Source: Bradyrhizobium lablabi
Lineage (GTDB): Bacteria > Pseudomonadota > Alphaproteobacteria > Rhizobiales > Xanthobacteraceae
DNA length: 64,000 nucleotides
Direction of reading: 5' to 3'
Assembly: GCF_018131005.1 (NCBI RefSeq)
Contig: NZ_JAFCJK010000002.1
Location: 372,001-436,000 of the forward strand
Position 1 is the first letter of the stretch; every line of letters starts with the position of its first letter. Made by a program: the position numbers and the translations under genes. A model generated the notes under the pieces. That model was not told the DNA's origin. It did no database searches and saw only the letters and a list, made by a program, of their open reading frames with translations. Below are positions 61,288-64,000 of the stretch, one piece after another.

Positions 61288-63783
61288 ATGCGCCTGCTCG
61301 TGCGGTTCATGGGTTTTTTGTTCGCCGCCGGAACGGTGGTGTTCCTGGTTGGCGTCGCTGCGGTCGCCGGCGCGATCTGGCATTTTTCCAAAGACCTGCC
61401 GGATTATTCGCAACTCCAGGACTATGAACCGCCGGTGATGACGCGCGTGCACGCGTCCGATGGTGCGCTCCTCGGCGAATACTCCAAGGAACGCCGGCTT
61501 TACCTGCCTATTCAGGCGGTGCCCAAGCTCGTGATCAACGCCTTCCTGGCCGCCGAGGACAAGAATTTCTACGAGCATGGCGGCATCGATTACCAGGGCA
61601 TGGCCCGCGCCGCGATCCTCTATGCGCAGAACTATGGCTCGAATCGCCGCCCGCAGGGTGCCTCGACCATTACCCAGCAGGTGGCCAAGAACTTCCTGCT
61701 CACCAACGAGGTGTCGTTCTCCCGCAAGATCAAGGAAGCCTTGCTGGCGATGCGCATCGAGCGCGCCTATTCCAAGGATCGCATCCTCGAGCTTTACCTC
61801 AACGAGATCTATCTCGGGCTCGGTGCTTACGGCATCGCGGCGGCGTCGCTTGTCTATTTCGACAAATCGGTCAATGAGCTGACGATCGCGGAAGCCTCCT
61901 ATCTGGCGGCGCTGCCGAAGGCGCCGGCCGCGCTGCATCCGGTGCGGAATCGCGACCGCGCCATCGAGCGGCGTAACTACGTGATCGATCGCCTGCTGGA
62001 AAACGGCTGGATCAAGCAAGCCGACGCCGACAAGGCTCGCAAGGAGCCGTTGGTCGTCACCAATCGCAGCAATGGCGCACACGTCTTCGCCGGCGAATAT
62101 TTCGCCGAGGAAGTCCGCCGCGACATCTTTGAGCGCTACGGCGAAAAGAAACTCTATGAGGGTGGCCTGTCGGTCCGCACCTCGCTTGATCCGAAGCTTC
62201 AGGTGATGGCGCGCAAGGCGATGGCCGCGGGTCTCGTCAATTATGACGAGGCGCAAGGCTGGCGTGGCGCGCTCCACAAGTTGGATACTTCCGGCGACTG
62301 GGGCGTCAAGCTCGCGGACATAAAATCGCTGTCCGATATCTCGCCGTGGCGCATGGCGGTGGTACTCGAGACAAGCGATCAGTCGGCCCGAATCGGCTTC
62401 CAGCCCGGCCGCGAACTCGGCGGCGCAGTGTCCAAGGAACGCCAGACCGGCATCATCACGATCGATGGCGTGCGCTGGGCCAGGGTCAAGGGCAGGGCGC
62501 CGACGGCTGTCTCGCAGGTCCTGCAACCCGGCGATGTCATCTATGCTGACCCGCTGGTAACGAAAGAAGGCACGCCGGTCGAAGGTCAGTTTCGTTTGCG
62601 GCAGCTGCCGGAAGTCTCCGGTGCCATGGTGGCGATGGATCCCTGGACCGGCCGCGTGCTGGCCATGGTCGGCGGCTTCTCGTTCGACCAGAGCCAGTTC
62701 AATCGGGCGACGCAGGCCTACCGGCAACCCGGTTCGTCGTTCAAGCCAATCGTGTACTCGTCCGCGCTCGACAACGGCTATACGCCGTCGACCGTGGTGA
62801 TCGATGCGCCGATCGAAATCGATCAGGGTCAGGGCGCGGGTGTGTGGCGTCCGGAAAACTACTCGACCGGCAAATATTACGGCCCGACCACGCTGCGAAA
62901 CGCGCTGGAGCGCTCGCTCAACACTGTCACGGTTCGCCTCGCGCAGGACATCGGCATGCCCTTGATCGGCGAGTATGCAAAGCGCTTCGGTGTCTACGAC
63001 GAATTGCCGAACTACCTGTCCTACGCACTCGGTGCCGGCGAGACCACCGTGATGCGCATGGTGACGGCCTATTCGATGTTCGCCAATGGCGGCCGTCGCG
63101 TGAAACCGACGCTGATAGATCGCATCCAGGACCGCTACGGTCATACCATTTTCAAGCACGACCAGCGCGAATGCCGCGGCTGCGACGCGCCCGGCGGCTG
63201 GAAGAGCCAGCCCGAGCCTCAGTTGATCGATCGCCGCGAGCAGGTGCTCGACCCGATGACGGCCTACCAGATCACTGAGATGATGGAAGGCGTGGTCCAG
63301 CGCGGTACCGCCGCGGCCGCGGGTTTCACACGGGAGATCGGCAAGCCGATCGCCGGCAAGACCGGCACCACCAACGATGAAAAGGATGTCTGGTTCCTCG
63401 GCTTCTCGCCGGACATCGTGGTCGGTGTCTATGTCGGCTACGACAAGCCGCGCAATCTCGGCCGCGGCGCCACCGGCGGTCACACCGCAGCGCCGATCGC
63501 GCGCGACTTCCTCAAGCTCGCCCTCGCCGACAAGCCGCCGACCCCGTTCAAGGTCCCGGCCGGCATCAAATTGATCCGCGTCGACGCAAAGACCGGCATG
63601 CGCGCCGGGCCCGGCGACGGCGGCCGCACCATTCTCGAAGCGTTCAAGCCGGGCACCGCGCCGCCGGACAACTACTCCGTCATCGGCGTAGCCGATGCCG
63701 ATGGCCGCGCTCCCCCGGCGTCGCAGGGGCAGCAGCCTGATACGGGCCTGTTCATGCGTCCGGGAACCGGCGGATTGTATTAG
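61288..63783 (+). CDS. mrcA: Penicillin-binding protein 1A, bifunctional
   Basis: 831 residues. One N-terminal membrane anchor (residues 6-30). Glycosyltransferase domain: catalytic Glu90 in FLAAEDKNFYEHGGIDYQG, RRPQGASTITQQVAKNFLL, LELYLNEIYLGLGAYGIAAA. An OB-like insert (VLETSDQSARIGFQPGREL) lies between, then the transpeptidase: SxxK in PGSSFKPIV (Ser483, Lys486), SLN at 543-545 and KTGT at 691. It polymerises and cross-links peptidoglycan. Same direction as the amidase gene before it and prfB after it, a conserved alphaproteobacterial order. Confidence 0.97.
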   Translation: MRLLVRFMGFLFAAGTVVFLVGVAAVAGAIWHFSKDLPDYSQLQDYEPPVMTRVHASDGALLGEYSKERRLYLPIQAVPKLVINAFLAAEDKNFYEHGGIDYQGMARAAILYAQNYGSNRRPQGASTITQQVAKNFLLTNEVSFSRKIKEALLAMRIERAYSKDRILELYLNEIYLGLGAYGIAAASLVYFDKSVNELTIAEASYLAALPKAPAALHPVRNRDRAIERRNYVIDRLLENGWIKQADADKARKEPLVVTNRSNGAHVFAGEYFAEEVRRDIFERYGEKKLYEGGLSVRTSLDPKLQVMARKAMAAGLVNYDEAQGWRGALHKLDTSGDWGVKLADIKSLSDISPWRMAVVLETSDQSARIGFQPGRELGGAVSKERQTGIITIDGVRWARVKGRAPTAVSQVLQPGDVIYADPLVTKEGTPVEGQFRLRQLPEVSGAMVAMDPWTGRVLAMVGGFSFDQSQFNRATQAYRQPGSSFKPIVYSSALDNGYTPSTVVIDAPIEIDQGQGAGVWRPENYSTGKYYGPTTLRNALERSLNTVTVRLAQDIGMPLIGEYAKRFGVYDELPNYLSYALGAGETTVMRMVTAYSMFANGGRRVKPTLIDRIQDRYGHTIFKHDQRECRGCDAPGGWKSQPEPQLIDRREQVLDPMTAYQITEMMEGVVQRGTAAAAGFTREIGKPIAGKTGTTNDEKDVWFLGFSPDIVVGVYVGYDKPRNLGRGATGGHTAAPIARDFLKLALADKPPTPFKVPAGIKLIRVDAKTGMRAGPGDGGRTILEAFKPGTAPPDNYSVIGVADADGRAPPASQGQQPDTGLFMRPGTGGLY

Positions 63784-63889
63784 CAGTTCTGTAGGCCAAA
63801 TAATCGTGGCGGTGCGGCGAAGCTGATTGCGCTTTGCCGCGCTGGTCGTTACATCGCTCGCAAGTCATTTTCCCAACTCCTGAAAGACC

Positions 63890-64000
63890 ATGCGCGCCGA
63901 AATCGAACGCCTTGTTGAAGAGATCAAGCAGTCAGTCGGGCTGCTGAGGAGGCATCTTTGACGTCGAGCAATCGACGGCACGCCTCGCCGAGCTGAACAA
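63890..64000 (+). CDS. prfB: Peptide chain release factor 2, 5' end with programmed +1 frameshift, cut by window edge
   Basis: The ATG at 63890 opens MRAEIERLVEEIKQSVGLLR, then RHL and an in-frame TGA at 63959-63961. Moving one base forward after the leucine codon CTT gives DVEQSTARLAELN, the expected RF2 continuation. This is the classical prfB autoregulatory frameshift: scarce RF2 slows reading of TGA and lets ribosomes slip. Only about 37 codons are in the window. The gene lies 106 bases after mrcA. Confidence 0.93.
63947..63961 (+). promoter_or_regulatory. Programmed +1 frameshift site of prfB
   Basis: AGGAGG (63947-63952) acts as an internal Shine-Dalgarno, followed after three bases (CAT) by the slippery CTT and stop TGA, then C. 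Spacing and sequence equal the well-studied E. coli arrangement (AGGGGG, TAT, CTT, TGA, C). Confidence 0.92.

Noticed and set aside
61090..63483. Long open frame (797 codons) on the minus strand
   Set aside because: It is antisense to mrcA, whose plus-strand product carries every PBP1a motif. Long antisense frames are normal in GC-rich DNA with this codon bias.
1..64000. tRNA genes, CRISPR arrays, insertion-sequence transposases
   Set aside because: None was recognised on either strand by eye; a dedicated scan would be needed to exclude a missed tRNA.

Overview
The window is a GC-rich chromosomal segment of an alphaproteobacterium, most probably Bradyrhizobium or a close relative in the Nitrobacteraceae. 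This rests on gene content and order (an rne / amiC / mrcA / prfB block, an aroQ-accB-accC block, aat beside a DUF2155 gene, an NDUFA12-type gene, B12-dependent nrdJ), on small secreted families common in that group (BA14K, DUF1236, PepSY), and on intergenic palindromes of the types seen in Bradyrhizobium genomes. No tRNA, rRNA, CRISPR array, intact insertion sequence or complete prophage was recognised. The assignment is by recognition only; no search was run.

Layout. Bases 1-6,500 are accessory: a pyridoxal kinase cut by the left edge with a coupled 57-residue membrane protein, secreted SnoaL-like proteins, a GFA-family zinc protein, a DUF2235 (Tle1-like) hydrolase and an orphan tricarboxylate-binding protein. 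Bases 6,766-12,271 are the most unusual part: a 40-residue cysteine-rich secreted peptide, a 284-residue secreted protein, a 995-residue protein that joins lysozyme-like, SAGC-motif, peptidoglycan-binding, holin-like and GH108-like domains, then three tandem paralogous secreted peptides ending in a CD-x-GDN-x-MIC motif. From 12.5 to 21.4 kb come a ROK kinase, a hydrolase divergent from an HxlR regulator, small secreted proteins, and a LysR / CoA-transferase / HMG-CoA-lyase-like / MFS cluster that looks like a catabolic operon for a branched dicarboxylate.

NrdJ ribonucleotide reductase fills 21.5-25.3 kb. Two equal-length EamA exporters flank a hybrid histidine kinase and its response regulator (26-31 kb). 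Bases 31-41 kb mix housekeeping (NDUFA12, DUF2155, aat) with accessory genes: a divergent InhA / GlxA-type DJ-1 pair, tungstate transporter genes tupAB without tupC, an NhaD-like antiporter, a carboxylesterase and a decayed SDR fragment. A dicarboxylate transporter and a translationally coupled three-gene sensory operon follow (42-46.6 kb), then accC, accB, aroQ, a DUF1236 protein, a DsbA-family thiol protein and an M48 protease chaperone, all leftward.

The right end holds an aminotransferase, dctA, RNase E with a large insertion in its S1 domain, a divergent cell-wall amidase, PBP1a, and the first bases of prfB including its programmed +1 frameshift site. The core genes supply lipid precursors, aromatic amino acids, deoxynucleotides, RNA turnover and cell-wall growth; the accessory islands between them add transport, sensing and the lysis-protein/peptide cluster, which is the best candidate for an undescribed system.
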